Shown one piece after another: positions 32,933 to 41,762 of a stretch of 64,000 nucleotides of DNA. Source of the DNA: Serratia ureilytica (lineage in GTDB: Bacteria > Pseudomonadota > Gammaproteobacteria > Enterobacterales > Enterobacteriaceae); contig NZ_JABXOF010000009.1 of assembly GCF_013375155.1 (NCBI RefSeq), positions 124,001 through 188,000 of the forward strand. The letters run 5' to 3'. The translations under genes were made by a program, and so were the position numbers. The notes under the pieces are model-generated. The model was not told the origin of the DNA and did not search any database. It saw only the letters and a list, made by a program, of their open reading frames with translations. Positions within the stretch are counted from its first letter, which is position 1. Each line of letters begins with the position of its first letter.

Positions 32933-34033
32933 ATGCTTTTTGACTCGTATTCTTTAAACGGTTTATCGCTGAACAATCGCATCGTCATGCCGCCAATGAC
33001 CCGTTCACGGGCCGGCGCCGGCGACGTCGCCACCGACATGATGGCTGAATATTATGCCCAGCGCGCCAGCGCCGGGCTGATCGTCAGCGAAGGCACGCAT
33101 ATCAGCCAGCAGGGCCAGGGTTATGCCTGGACGCCCGGCATTTACACCCCGGAACACATCGCCGGTTGGAAAAAAGTCACCGACGCCGTACATCATGCCG
33201 GCGGCAAGATCTTCGCGCAGCTTTGGCACGTCGGCCGCGTGTCGCATACCATTTTACAGCCTGGCCACGCCGCGCCGGTCTCCTCCTCCGCCATCCAGGC
33301 CGACGGGGTCAAGGTGTTCGTGGATGTCGAAGGCCGCGGGCCGGAGCATGGCGTGGGTGAAATGGTGCAGCACTCCGCACCGCGCGCCTTAACGCGGGAA
33401 GAAATTCCGGCGATCGTCAACGACTACGCCCAGGCGGCCCGCAACGCCATCGCCGCCGGTTTCGACGGCGTAGAGCTGCACGGCGCGAATGGCTATCTGA
33501 TCAATCAGTTTATCGACTCGCGGGAGAATCAGCGCGACGACGAATACGGCGGTTCACTGCAAAATCGCCTGCGTTTCCTACGGGAAGTGGCGCAGGCGGT
33601 GGCGGACGCCATCGGCAAAGAGAAACTGGGCGTGCGTCTGGCGCCGCTGACCACCCTGATGGGCTCGCAGGACGATACCCCGGAAGCCACCTATCTGGCG
33701 GCGGCCAGCGTGCTGAACGATATTGGCGCCGCTTACATTCACATCGCCGAAGCGGACTGGGATGACGCTCCGGTGATGCCGGCGGCGTTCAAAGAGTCGC
33801 TGCGCCTGATTTTCCGCGGCACGCTGATTTACTCGGGCAAATACACGCGTGAACGCGCTGAAGAAGCGCTGGCCAAAGGCTGGGCGGATCTGATCGGCTT
33901 CGGCCGCCCGTTCATCGCCAACCCGGATCTGCCTCACCGCCTGCAACACGGGCTGGCGCTGAATGCGCCAATCAAAGAGAAATTCTTCGGCGGCAGCCGG
34001 GAAGGCTACACCGATTACCCGACGATCGGGTAA
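32933..34033 (+). CDS. Alkene reductase, old yellow enzyme family (NemA-like)
   Basis: An FMN-dependent ene-reductase of 366 residues with a TIM barrel. The substrate-anion pair is H183/N186 with Y188 (ELHGANGYLINQF), the His/Asn variant rather than the HxxH of E. coli NemA. FMN-binding elements PPMTRSRA, QLWHVGRVSH and GFGRPFIANPDL are present, and the C-terminus GGSREGYTDYP is typical. It reduces activated C=C bonds and often nitro compounds or N-ethylmaleimide. The ribosome site GAGGGAAG lies before the ATG. Confidence 0.93.
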   Translation: MLFDSYSLNGLSLNNRIVMPPMTRSRAGAGDVATDMMAEYYAQRASAGLIVSEGTHISQQGQGYAWTPGIYTPEHIAGWKKVTDAVHHAGGKIFAQLWHVGRVSHTILQPGHAAPVSSSAIQADGVKVFVDVEGRGPEHGVGEMVQHSAPRALTREEIPAIVNDYAQAARNAIAAGFDGVELHGANGYLINQFIDSRENQRDDEYGGSLQNRLRFLREVAQAVADAIGKEKLGVRLAPLTTLMGSQDDTPEATYLAAASVLNDIGAAYIHIAEADWDDAPVMPAAFKESLRLIFRGTLIYSGKYTRERAEEALAKGWADLIGFGRPFIANPDLPHRLQHGLALNAPIKEKFFGGSREGYTDYPTIG

Positions 34034-34041
34034 ATATGTTC

Positions 34042-34071
34042 AGCCCCCCGAGCCTGCAAGTGCGGGGGGCT
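34042..34071 (+). terminator. Hairpin after the alkene reductase gene
   Basis: A 9-bp perfect stem AGCCCCCCG / CGGGGGGCT with a 12-base loop, 8 bases after the stop, followed only by TCG. A very stable stem without a T run. Confidence 0.7.
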
Positions 34072-34137
34072 TCGCTGACTTGGTAAACAACGCTCTTCTG
34101 AATAAGCGACATAACCCAGATTTTCAGTGTCCGCACG

Positions 34138-34330
34138 ATAAATAAAAAATAAATCGAAAACCTTAGATATAAAATAATAAATTAAACATTTTCATTGCAA
34201 TTTTTTATTAGAATACAAAAAAAACAAAACATATAAAAACAATATAAATTGAAATAAAAACAATGAAACCAAGAAAAATGAAAACTTAAAACACAATATT
34301 AAATCAAAATTTAAACACATAACCCGTATT
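34138..34330. other. Extremely AT-rich segment upstream of a small orphan gene
   Basis: Nearly 200 bases consist mostly of A and T, with long A tracts, in a chromosome that otherwise averages about 60% G+C. It shows no open frame of note. Such curved DNA is the usual target of H-NS silencing and often marks acquired genes. It lies between two stable hairpins together with the 56-residue gene. Confidence 0.75.
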
Positions 34331-34419
34331 GACCGAACAGGGTTGAATATATACACGAACGTGTAAATATCTTTCTGAACAGCGCTACTGTGGCGCTGTA
34401 TGGATTAAGGAAAGATCTT

Positions 34420-34590
34420 ATGTCTAAATCACCTATTGGCACTACAGCCACGACAGGGCAAAAATGCCCGGAAAGCGGCGTCTGGGAAGTGGTTGGCAAA
34501 CCCTCAACCACAGCGCCAATCGCTAAAGGCAATATCATGCCGCCTTATGGCGGCAAAGGGGTCACCTGGAAATTGATCCAATACGCATAA
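34420..34590 (+). CDS. Uncharacterised 56-residue protein, YjzC-like pattern
   Basis: A short protein (MSKSPIGTTATTGQKCPESG at the N-terminus) with C16, W22 and W51. It starts 9 bases after an AAGGAAAG ribosome site. The spacing of TGQKxPxSGVW, KGNxMPPYGG and VTWKLI resembles the YjzC family of small soluble beta-folded proteins, but that is pattern recognition from memory. No signal peptide or membrane segment. It is preceded by a 190-base AT-rich leader region and followed by a hairpin, so it forms its own unit. Function unknown. Confidence 0.75.
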   Translation: MSKSPIGTTATTGQKCPESGVWEVVGKPSTTAPIAKGNIMPPYGGKGVTWKLIQYA

Positions 34591-34602
34591 TCCGTCATCT
34601 TC

Positions 34603-34627
34603 AGGCCTCTTTTTTCAAAAGGGGCCT
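34603..34627 (+). terminator. Hairpin after the 56-residue gene
   Basis: An 11-bp stem (AGGCCTCTTTT with AAAAGGGGCCT, one G-T pair) with a TTC loop, 13 bases after the stop. Its own 5' arm holds the T run, and no T tract follows; it may serve both this gene and the convergent DUF962 gene. Confidence 0.65.
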
Positions 34628-34654
34628 CGCAGAAAAATCCTATGACGCCTTATT

Positions 34655-35167
34655 TTATACCCTCCCGTTGCGCACTTTGCCCGATCGCATTTCGATGTTC
34701 CGCTGCAGTTCGCGCAGCCCGCCGGCCAGGAAGCAGGCTTCTGCCAGCACGAACAGCGGGCCGATGATCAGGCCCGTCACGTCGTCCATAAACGCCGGTT
34801 TTCGTCCCTCCCAGAAATGCCCGACAAACTGAAACAGCCAGCCGATGACGAAGCCGCCGATGCCGACGCTCAGCCACGCCGTCGTCGACAGCGACGCCAC
34901 CCAGGCACCGACCCCGAGGCACAGCAGCAGCAACGCCAACATCATGACGCCAAGCCGCAGACTCAGCCGCAGGTAATAGAGAGCCGACACGATCACCACC
35001 GCGCAGGCCGGCGAAAACGGCAGCCATCCCGCGCCCCATGCCGGCCGGGAGAGCAGCGCCAGCAGGCTGACGACGATCAGGGGGATGCCGATAAAGTGCG
35101 TGACGATATTGCGCGCATCGCGATGATAGGCGGCATAAGCGGCAAGTTGATCTTCCAGACTTCGCAT
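34655..35167 (-). CDS. Mpo1/DUF962-family membrane protein
   Basis: A 170-residue protein with four or five membrane helices. The DUF962 signatures are both present: YHRDARNIVTHFIGIP near the N-terminus and FQFVGHFWEGRKPAFMD at about 112-128, contributing the conserved histidines. Yeast Mpo1 is an iron-dependent dioxygenase in alpha-oxidation of 2-hydroxy fatty acids; bacterial members are largely unstudied. It is followed by no clear partner and preceded 71 bases upstream by the Usp gene in the same direction. Confidence 0.85.
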   Translation of the reverse strand: MRSLEDQLAAYAAYHRDARNIVTHFIGIPLIVVSLLALLSRPAWGAGWLPFSPACAVVIVSALYYLRLSLRLGVMMLALLLLCLGVGAWVASLSTTAWLSVGIGGFVIGWLFQFVGHFWEGRKPAFMDDVTGLIIGPLFVLAEACFLAGGLRELQRNIEMRSGKVRNGRV

Positions 35168-35238
35168 GTTGACCTCCGGTATGTACGGCCTTCGTCGCCG
35201 AACGCGTGCAGCCGCATGCGGCTGCCCTTACCCATAGC

Positions 35239-35682
35239 TTAGCGCGGGATCACCAATACCGGTTGGCCAATCTCATCCAGCAGGCCACGCGTGACGGAGG
35301 CGTTCAACCAGCGCCCCAACGAAGACAGGTGGCGGTGCGAGATGATCAGCAAATCGCAGTTGAACAGCGCCATCTGTTCCGGGATCACCTCGATGGGCGT
35401 CCCCGCAGCCAGCAAGCCCTGGGCGTTGAAACCCTGCTGTTTCAGCGCCCGCGTCACCTGCCCGACCTGCTTTTCCGCCAGCGCCTCTTCCCGTTGCGCG
35501 GCGGGATACTCCTCGCGCTCCTCGCTGTCGAAACGCAGGCCGCTACGGCTGAGCGTGAAGGCATTGTCCACCACCGTCAGTACGATCACGTCGCCGATGC
35601 TGCCTTGCAGGCGCGCCATAAAATCCAGGGCATTGCCGCTGTGCTCAAAGCAGTCCACCGCCAATAACACTCTCTTAATCAT
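35239..35682 (-). CDS. Universal stress protein, UspA family
   Basis: A 147-residue Usp domain. It starts MIKRVLLAVDCFEHSGNALDF and ends LLDEIGQPVLVIPR as expected. The usual ATP-binding GxxGx(9)G(S/T) motif near the C-terminus is not clean (ISHRHLSSLGRWLNASVTR), so it may belong to the non-ATP-binding UspA type. It lies 21 bases after the siderophore-interacting protein gene on the same strand and may be its last cistron. Confidence 0.88.
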   Translation of the reverse strand: MIKRVLLAVDCFEHSGNALDFMARLQGSIGDVIVLTVVDNAFTLSRSGLRFDSEEREEYPAAQREEALAEKQVGQVTRALKQQGFNAQGLLAAGTPIEVIPEQMALFNCDLLIISHRHLSSLGRWLNASVTRGLLDEIGQPVLVIPR

Positions 35683-35703
35683 AACAATCCTCGTTCGGCT
35701 GAG

Positions 35704-36477
35704 TTAAATCGCGCCCTTGAAGTTGGCTTCGCCCTTTTTCCAATACCCCTTGGCAAACAGCGCCGCACGGGAGACGCCCATTTCGTTGATAAAGCGCGCC
35801 TTCAGGTATGCGGCGATCTGCTGCTCGCAGGCCAGCCACACCTGCCCTTCGCCGGGCGGCAGTTCGCAATGGCTGACGGCCTGCACCAGCGGGCTGTTCA
35901 TCACGCTGTCAAAATGGCGCGTGCGAATTTGCCAGCTGTTCACCTGCAAGAAGGAACAATCGACATCCTGAATCTCCTGCGCATCGCCCACTTCGGCGAA
36001 CCACAGCACCGGCAACGGGTCGGACAGCGAGGCGAGAATGGTGCGCATGGCGGGCAACGCGGTCTCATCGCCCAGCAACAGCAGCCAGCGAGTTTGCGGC
36101 AACAATCGGAAGCCGCCGGAACAAGGGCCGGCGAACCCCAGCTTGTCGCCCGGCATCGCGTCGCGCGCCCAGTTCGACGCCGGGCCTTCGCCGTGCAGTA
36201 CCATATCGATATCGAAGGTGCGGGCGAGTTTGTCGATGCCGCTCAGGGTGTAAGCCCGCCCGGCCAGCGTGTCGCGCCACGGGAAGAACACTTTGACCCA
36301 ACTGGCCGGCTCCTGCGCGCGCGGATCGGCGATAAACTTATCCACATCATCGCCGCTCAACGTGATGCGACGGATCCGGGCGGTGACTTGCCGCACGGCG
36401 CTCACCCGGGCCTCCCGTTTGCGGCGGGTGTCCCTTTCCAGCATCTCGTCGACAATCTTATTCAGCGTGTTGTGCAT
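35704..36477 (-). CDS. Siderophore-interacting protein (FAD-dependent ferric reductase, ViuB-like)
   Basis: A 257-residue member of the SIP family, which releases iron from imported ferric siderophores. FAD-binding motif RAYTL in GRAYTLSGID (about 92-101), the second-domain text LLLLGDETALPAMRTIL and the C-terminal lysine motif GYWKKGEANF are visible. The start is well supported by AGGAGAAGG 6 bases upstream, which lies inside the preceding efflux gene; the two overlap by 20 bases. The coupling to a three-part exporter is unusual for this enzyme. Confidence 0.9.
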   Translation of the reverse strand: MHNTLNKIVDEMLERDTRRKREARVSAVRQVTARIRRITLSGDDVDKFIADPRAQEPASWVKVFFPWRDTLAGRAYTLSGIDKLARTFDIDMVLHGEGPASNWARDAMPGDKLGFAGPCSGGFRLLPQTRWLLLLGDETALPAMRTILASLSDPLPVLWFAEVGDAQEIQDVDCSFLQVNSWQIRTRHFDSVMNSPLVQAVSHCELPPGEGQVWLACEQQIAAYLKARFINEMGVSRAALFAKGYWKKGEANFKGAI

Positions 36478-37903
36478 CAGCCTTCTCCTGTGGCGCCGCA
36501 GACGGGTAGGTGTGTTCCCAGCCGCCGCCCAGCGCTCGATAGATATTCACCACGGCGATCGCCGTCTCCTCCTCTGAAACAATTTGCGCGGACTGCAGAT
36601 CCAGCAGCGCGCGCTGCGTGCTCAGAACGTGGATAAAATCGCTGGCGCCGTTCAGATAGCTGTCGCGCGCCAGCGCAAACGCGTGTCGGTTGGCGGCCAG
36701 CGCCTCGGCCAGGTGCGTCTGGCGGCGCTGCTGGGCGCGATAACCGGCAAGCGCGTCGTCAATCTCGTGCCAGGCGCGCAGCACCGTTTGCTGGTAGGCG
36801 ATGGCCATTTCCTGCTGCCGGTATTCGCTCAGGCGCACCCGTTGGGTGATTTTCCCCCCGTCGAACAGCGGCAAATACAGGGCGGGGCCGATGGCGAAGG
36901 TATGCGTGGACCAACTGCCCATATCCGCCAGCGCCAACGCCTGATAACCCGCATTGCCGGTCAGCGTGATGCGCGGGTAGTAGTCGGCGGTGGCGACGCC
37001 GATCTCGGCGGTCGCCTGATGCAAACGCTCCGCCGCTTCGCGAATATCCGGCCTGCGCAGCGCCAGATCCGACGGCACCCCCATCGGCACGGCGCGCGCC
37101 AGCGTCGGCAGCGGCCCCGTCGGCGACAACATCGCTGTCAGCGCGCCCGGTCGCTCGCCCAACAGCAGGCTGATGGCGTTGATCAAGCGTTCCTGCCGAT
37201 CGAACAGCGCCGGCAGCAGGGCATCCACCTGCGCCAACTGCACCTGCGCCTGATCGACATCCAGTTCGTTGCCCGCGCCGCTCTGATAACGGTTTTGCGT
37301 CAGCTGCAGCGTGCGCAGCGCCGTAGTGCGGTTTTCCTGCGCCACCGCCAGCTGTTGCTGCGTGGCGCGCAGGCGCAGATAGTCGCTCGCCACCTCCGCC
37401 GTCACCGACGTCAGCAGTGCGCGCCGGTTCTCCTGCGAAGCGGCGAAGCTGGCGCGCGCACTTTCCGACGCGCGACGCAGCTTGCCCCACATGTCCAGCT
37501 CCCAGGTGGCGCTGGCTCCGCCGCGCCAGAGGTTATAATCCGCCTCTCCGCCGTTGCCGGACGGATCCATGCTGCCCACCGAGGTGGCGCGTTGGCGCAG
37601 ATAAGCGCCGTCCAGACTCAGATCCGGCATCAGCGCCGCCTCCGTCACGCCCAGCAAGGCGCGGCTTTGTTGCATGCGCGCCGTGGCGAGCTGCAGATCC
37701 AGGTTGCCGGCCGCCGCGCGCTGCACCAGTTGCGACAGCGACGCATCGTTGAATATCGACCACCAGGCCACCGGCAGCGCCCCGCCGCCGGCCTGCTCCC
37801 CCCAGCTTTCGGGCAGCGCGTTCTGCGGCCGAGCGTAGTCCGGCCCTACCGCCCGGCAGCCGCTCAGCGCAATCAGCAGCAGCGGGATCACGACTCTGTT
37901 CAT
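36458..37903 (-). CDS. Outer-membrane efflux lipoprotein (NodT/OprM family)
   Basis: A 481-residue TolC-like channel. Lipoprotein signal with lipobox LSGC, Cys at residue 16 (LLLIALSGCRAVGPDYARP). Two OEP repeats are seen, including the typical ALGGGWEHT end. It overlaps the membrane-fusion protein gene by 4 bases and the reductase gene by 20 bases, so all three are translationally coupled. Confidence 0.93.
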   Translation of the reverse strand: MNRVVIPLLLIALSGCRAVGPDYARPQNALPESWGEQAGGGALPVAWWSIFNDASLSQLVQRAAAGNLDLQLATARMQQSRALLGVTEAALMPDLSLDGAYLRQRATSVGSMDPSGNGGEADYNLWRGGASATWELDMWGKLRRASESARASFAASQENRRALLTSVTAEVASDYLRLRATQQQLAVAQENRTTALRTLQLTQNRYQSGAGNELDVDQAQVQLAQVDALLPALFDRQERLINAISLLLGERPGALTAMLSPTGPLPTLARAVPMGVPSDLALRRPDIREAAERLHQATAEIGVATADYYPRITLTGNAGYQALALADMGSWSTHTFAIGPALYLPLFDGGKITQRVRLSEYRQQEMAIAYQQTVLRAWHEIDDALAGYRAQQRRQTHLAEALAANRHAFALARDSYLNGASDFIHVLSTQRALLDLQSAQIVSEEETAIAVVNIYRALGGGWEHTYPSAAPQEKADAQHAE

Positions 37904-38943
37904 TGCAGGCCCCCGTCCAGCGTATTGATGCTGACGTCCGCAGACATGCCGACGCGCAGGGCGCTCAGCAAAGTGGCGTGCTCTTTGTTGATATCAAACA
38001 CAATCTTCACCGGGATGCGCTGAACGATCTTGGTGAAGTTGCCGGTGGCGTTCTCCGGCGCCGCGGCCGCGAAGCTGACGCCGGAAGCCGGCGCGATGCT
38101 GTCCACCAGCCCTTTCAGCGTTTGGCCGGGAAAGGTATCGATATGGATGTCTACCGACTGCCCGTGCGCAATGTTTTCCAACTGGGTTTCCTGGTAGTTG
38201 GCGATGATGTACAGCTTGTCCTGCGGCACGATGGCCAGCAGCGCATCGCCCGGTTTGACGAACTCCCCGACCCGTAGGCTTTTCTTGCCGATCACGCCGC
38301 CGATCGGCGCGGTGATACGGGTGTAAGACAGGTTCAGCTCGGCCATCGCTTTCTTCGCCTGCGCCAGCATCAGCTCGGCATCGCTGTCCGCCAGCTTGGC
38401 TTGCAGCACCTGCTCCATGTTTCGCGCCGCTTTGAGCGTCGCCTCCGCCTGCGCCACATTGGCGGAAAGCGTGTGCACCCGCGTTGTCGCCTGCTGCGCC
38501 GCCTGCTGCGACCCCGCACCGCTGCTGGCCATTCTCTGGTAGCGGTTCTGCTCCTGGCGCGCAAACGCCAGCTCCGCCTGCGCCGCCTGCCGCTCCGCCA
38601 ACGCGGCGGCGATCAGCGCGCTCTGTCGGGTCAGGTTGGCCCCAGCGTCGTCCTGGCGGGCGCGGGCGGATTGCTCCTGGGCCGTCGCCTGCGCCAGCGC
38701 GACGTTGAATTCACGCGGGTCGATCACCGCCAGCAATTCCCCCTGTTTGACCCACTGGTTGTCCCTGACCAACACCTGCGCAATTTCACCGGCAATCTGC
38801 GGTGAAATACGCGAGATATCGGCGCGAATATAGGCGTCGTTGGTATTCTGCTGTGTTTCTTTAATAAAGAACTTATTGATTAATAACCCCAGCGTAATGA
38901 CGGCAACCGCCAATACGGCAACGGCGACTTTCTTGTTAGCCAT
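37900..38943 (-). CDS. HlyD/EmrA-type membrane fusion protein
   Basis: A periplasmic adaptor of 347 residues: N-terminal membrane anchor (VAVAVLAVAVITLGLLI), lipoyl halves either side of a long alpha-hairpin (about residues 85-200, Ala/Gln/Glu-rich), then beta-barrel text TRITAPIGGVIGKKSLRVGEFVKPGDALLAIVP. It connects the DHA2 transporter with the NodT channel. A GGAG site precedes the ATG by 8 bases. Confidence 0.94.
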   Translation of the reverse strand: MANKKVAVAVLAVAVITLGLLINKFFIKETQQNTNDAYIRADISRISPQIAGEIAQVLVRDNQWVKQGELLAVIDPREFNVALAQATAQEQSARARQDDAGANLTRQSALIAAALAERQAAQAELAFARQEQNRYQRMASSGAGSQQAAQQATTRVHTLSANVAQAEATLKAARNMEQVLQAKLADSDAELMLAQAKKAMAELNLSYTRITAPIGGVIGKKSLRVGEFVKPGDALLAIVPQDKLYIIANYQETQLENIAHGQSVDIHIDTFPGQTLKGLVDSIAPASGVSFAAAAPENATGNFTKIVQRIPVKIVFDINKEHATLLSALRVGMSADVSINTLDGGLQ

Positions 38944-38984
38944 AAAAGTGACTCCACTTAATATTTATGTCTGATGATAAAATG

Positions 38985-40520
38985 TCAGGCAGCGACCGAA
39001 CGCGGCGGGTAAATACGGGTCGGCATAACTAAAATCAGCGCGGTCAGTAATAACGCCAGGCCGGCAACCAACAGATAAAGATCGGCGCTGGCCAGCACGT
39101 GGCCCTGCCGGGCGGCAAGCTGCGCCAACTGCTCCGCCGATCCCGATGCGCGGCTATAGGCCGAGCCGAAGCCGTCGGCGATCGTACCGGCGTGATAATC
39201 CCCGCGCTGCCGGCTGAGCAGTGCGATGGCGCCGCCGGCCGCGGTGGCGGCGAAACCTTTCACCGCGTTGAACCAGGCCGCCGCAAACGGCCCGTCGGTC
39301 GGCAACAGCCCGCCGGTCGCCTGCATCAGCAGGGGGATGATCGCCATCGGTTGAGCGATCGCCTGCAACAGTGCGATAACGCGAAACGTGTCGCCGTTCC
39401 ATTCCGGCGTCAGCTGGGCGGCCAGCACGCAGGCGGTGGCCATCAACAGCAGGCTGATCGCCAGCACCCAGCGGCAATCCACCCGCGGCGTATTGCAAAT
39501 TATGGCGACGATCGGCAGCGTAATTAATTGCGGCAACGCCACCCACAGCATTAAGTCGGAGGTTTGTTCCTGACGGTAACCCTGAATCGCGGATAAATAT
39601 CCCGACGTGATATTGACCAGCGACACCATAATTAACAGCACGCCACCCAGCGTAATTAAGGAGAAGGACAAATTCCTTTTGCTTAATAGCTGTAAATTAA
39701 AAAAGGGCAGCGGGTGGTACCATTCGTTAATCAGAAATAACGCCAATAATCCGCCGCCACCCAATAATAAAACGTAGATCAGCGGCGAATTCAGCCAGTC
39801 GAGCCGCTCCCCCTGTGAAATGCCCACCGTCAGCATGCCGAGCGCCATGCCGCCGAGCAGCAGGCCGCGCCAGTTGAACTGCCGCAGGCGCTCCAGCCGC
39901 AGCGGATCCTGTGGCAGACCGTAGCCGATGCACAAGGCGGCGATCGCCATCAGCGGCAGGTTCCAGTAGAAATACCCGCTCCAGCCCCAGTGAAAGGCGA
40001 AGGCGGCGGCGGTGGCGCCCAGCGTGGCGCTCCAGGCCGAGACCCAGCCGTAGGCGCCCAGCCCCAGCACCTTGATCAGCGGCGGCATAAAACGCAGCAC
40101 CACCGTCATCAGCATCGGCGGCAACGCGCCGCCGGCGAAGCCCTGCAGGCTGCGCACCGCCAACAGCGCGCCATATTGTTCTCCCAGCCAGGGCGTCAGC
40201 AGCCCGCCGGCCAGATAAATGCCGCACATCGTCAACGCCACCCGGCGCAGCGAAAAAGTCGGCCAAAAACAGGGCGTGAACCCGGAACCGATCACAAAAC
40301 CGGTGACGTAACAGGTAGTCAGCCAGCTGCCGGCATCGAAGCTCAGCAGCATGCCGCCCTGTATGTCCGCCAGCGCGAACTTGCTGGCGTTTTCCCCCAC
40401 GCCGCTGGCCATCACCGCCAAAAACACGCCGAACAGCCCCAGCCAGGTGCGGCCGTTGATTTCACCGGCGCTGGCGAGCCATCTATTCTTGTGATGCGGC
40501 GTAACAGACACCTCAACCAT
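38985..40520 (-). CDS. DHA2-family MFS efflux transporter (EmrB-like)
   Basis: A 14-helix transporter of 511 residues, first gene of the efflux operon. Seen are the many hydrophobic segments and the N-terminal NGRTWLGLFGVFLAVMASG. The substrate may be a drug, a phenolic acid or a siderophore-like molecule. I start at the ATG at 40520 because AGGAG lies 6 bases upstream; an ATG at 40547 would include that ribosome site in the coding region. A LysR gene is divergent at 140 bases. Confidence 0.92.
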   Translation of the reverse strand: MVEVSVTPHHKNRWLASAGEINGRTWLGLFGVFLAVMASGVGENASKFALADIQGGMLLSFDAGSWLTTCYVTGFVIGSGFTPCFWPTFSLRRVALTMCGIYLAGGLLTPWLGEQYGALLAVRSLQGFAGGALPPMLMTVVLRFMPPLIKVLGLGAYGWVSAWSATLGATAAAFAFHWGWSGYFYWNLPLMAIAALCIGYGLPQDPLRLERLRQFNWRGLLLGGMALGMLTVGISQGERLDWLNSPLIYVLLLGGGGLLALFLINEWYHPLPFFNLQLLSKRNLSFSLITLGGVLLIMVSLVNITSGYLSAIQGYRQEQTSDLMLWVALPQLITLPIVAIICNTPRVDCRWVLAISLLLMATACVLAAQLTPEWNGDTFRVIALLQAIAQPMAIIPLLMQATGGLLPTDGPFAAAWFNAVKGFAATAAGGAIALLSRQRGDYHAGTIADGFGSAYSRASGSAEQLAQLAARQGHVLASADLYLLVAGLALLLTALILVMPTRIYPPRSVAA

Positions 40521-40660
40521 TCCCCACTCCTGCTGTTTCAGCCTCAATCTTTGTTGTCGTGGGCAGTATCCGGGCTTATTTGGATTGTTTAAAATGAAAT
40601 GATGTAATTAACTAGTTGCACAAAACGCAATCCATCACGCACGCCACGACCGGAGAGGCC

Positions 40661-41563
40661 ATGCCGCAAAAAATTGATTTCAATCTGATCTATGCGCTGA
40701 ATCTGCTGCTGGAAGAAGGGAGCGTGAGCGGCGCCGCCGAAAAGATGAACCTGAGCGCGCCGGCGATGAGCCGCATTCTGGGGCGCATCCGCCGGCAGTT
40801 CGACGACCCGATCATGGTCAGGGCCGGCAAGCATCTGGTGCCGACGCCGCGCGCGCTGGAATTGAAACGCCAGCTCGGCGAGATCATCGAGCAGGCCGCC
40901 GCGCTGATCGCACCGAATGATGCGTTCGAACCCGGCAGGCTGACCAGAACCTTCACCATTCGCGCCAACGACATCTTTATCGGCGCGCTGGCGGGCGGAT
41001 TGCTTGAGACGCTGCGGGAATCGGCGCCGCTGAGCGGCCTGAAATTCATCGCCGAAAGCGACGGCGAGGATGACGCGCTGCGCAGCGGCAAAGTGGATCT
41101 GGTGATCGGTTCCTCACGCGACTGGCACCCGGAAATCAAGACGCAGAGCCTGTTCACCAGCACCTTTCAGGCGCTGGTGCGGCCGGGGCACCCGATCATC
41201 GGCCGGGTAACGCCCGAAACCCTGACCCATTACCCGCATATCAGCGTCTCCCGCCGCGGGCGCACGCAGGGGCCGATCGACGATGCGCTGCGCGATCTCG
41301 GCCTGCAGCGCAACGTCGCTCTGACCCTGCCGGGCTTCCATTCAGCGATGATGCTGACCATGAAATCGGACTTCATCCTGCCGCTGCCGCGCCACGTGCT
41401 GCAGGGGGTGAGCAACATCCACCTGCCATTGGCGGAGATCGAGCTGCCGCTCGAGCTGGAGTCGGTGTTTATCGTGCAGGCCTGGCATCCGCGCCTGGAT
41501 CGCGATCCGGCGCACCGCTGGCTGCGGCAGACCATCAAGCAGTTCTTTTTGCAGCGGGAGTGA
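40661..41563 (+). CDS. LysR-family regulator divergent from the efflux operon
   Basis: A 300-residue LysR regulator. HTH at about residues 5-60 (FNLIYALNLLLEEGSVSGAAEKMNLSAPAMSRILGRIR), effector domain from about 90. The ATG at 40661 follows GGAGAGG; an upstream ATG at 40616 would precede the HTH by an unusual 15 residues. By position it most likely controls the pump and reductase operon. The effector is unknown. Confidence 0.92.
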   Translation: MPQKIDFNLIYALNLLLEEGSVSGAAEKMNLSAPAMSRILGRIRRQFDDPIMVRAGKHLVPTPRALELKRQLGEIIEQAAALIAPNDAFEPGRLTRTFTIRANDIFIGALAGGLLETLRESAPLSGLKFIAESDGEDDALRSGKVDLVIGSSRDWHPEIKTQSLFTSTFQALVRPGHPIIGRVTPETLTHYPHISVSRRGRTQGPIDDALRDLGLQRNVALTLPGFHSAMMLTMKSDFILPLPRHVLQGVSNIHLPLAEIELPLELESVFIVQAWHPRLDRDPAHRWLRQTIKQFFLQRE

Positions 41564-41762
41564 GGGGGCTATGTGTTGGGGAGAGGGACGCTCGCGACAG
41601 AACCCAAATACGCCTGCCAGATAAGCCGGTAATATGGCATTTTGCCGAAGCCCTGCGCATACTCATACGTCTTGGGTAAACCGCGCAACGCGGGCAATGG
41701 CATCGATATTCCATTTCGCCAAGCACGAAAACAGAAAGGAACTCATGTCCAGGGAGGCACAA

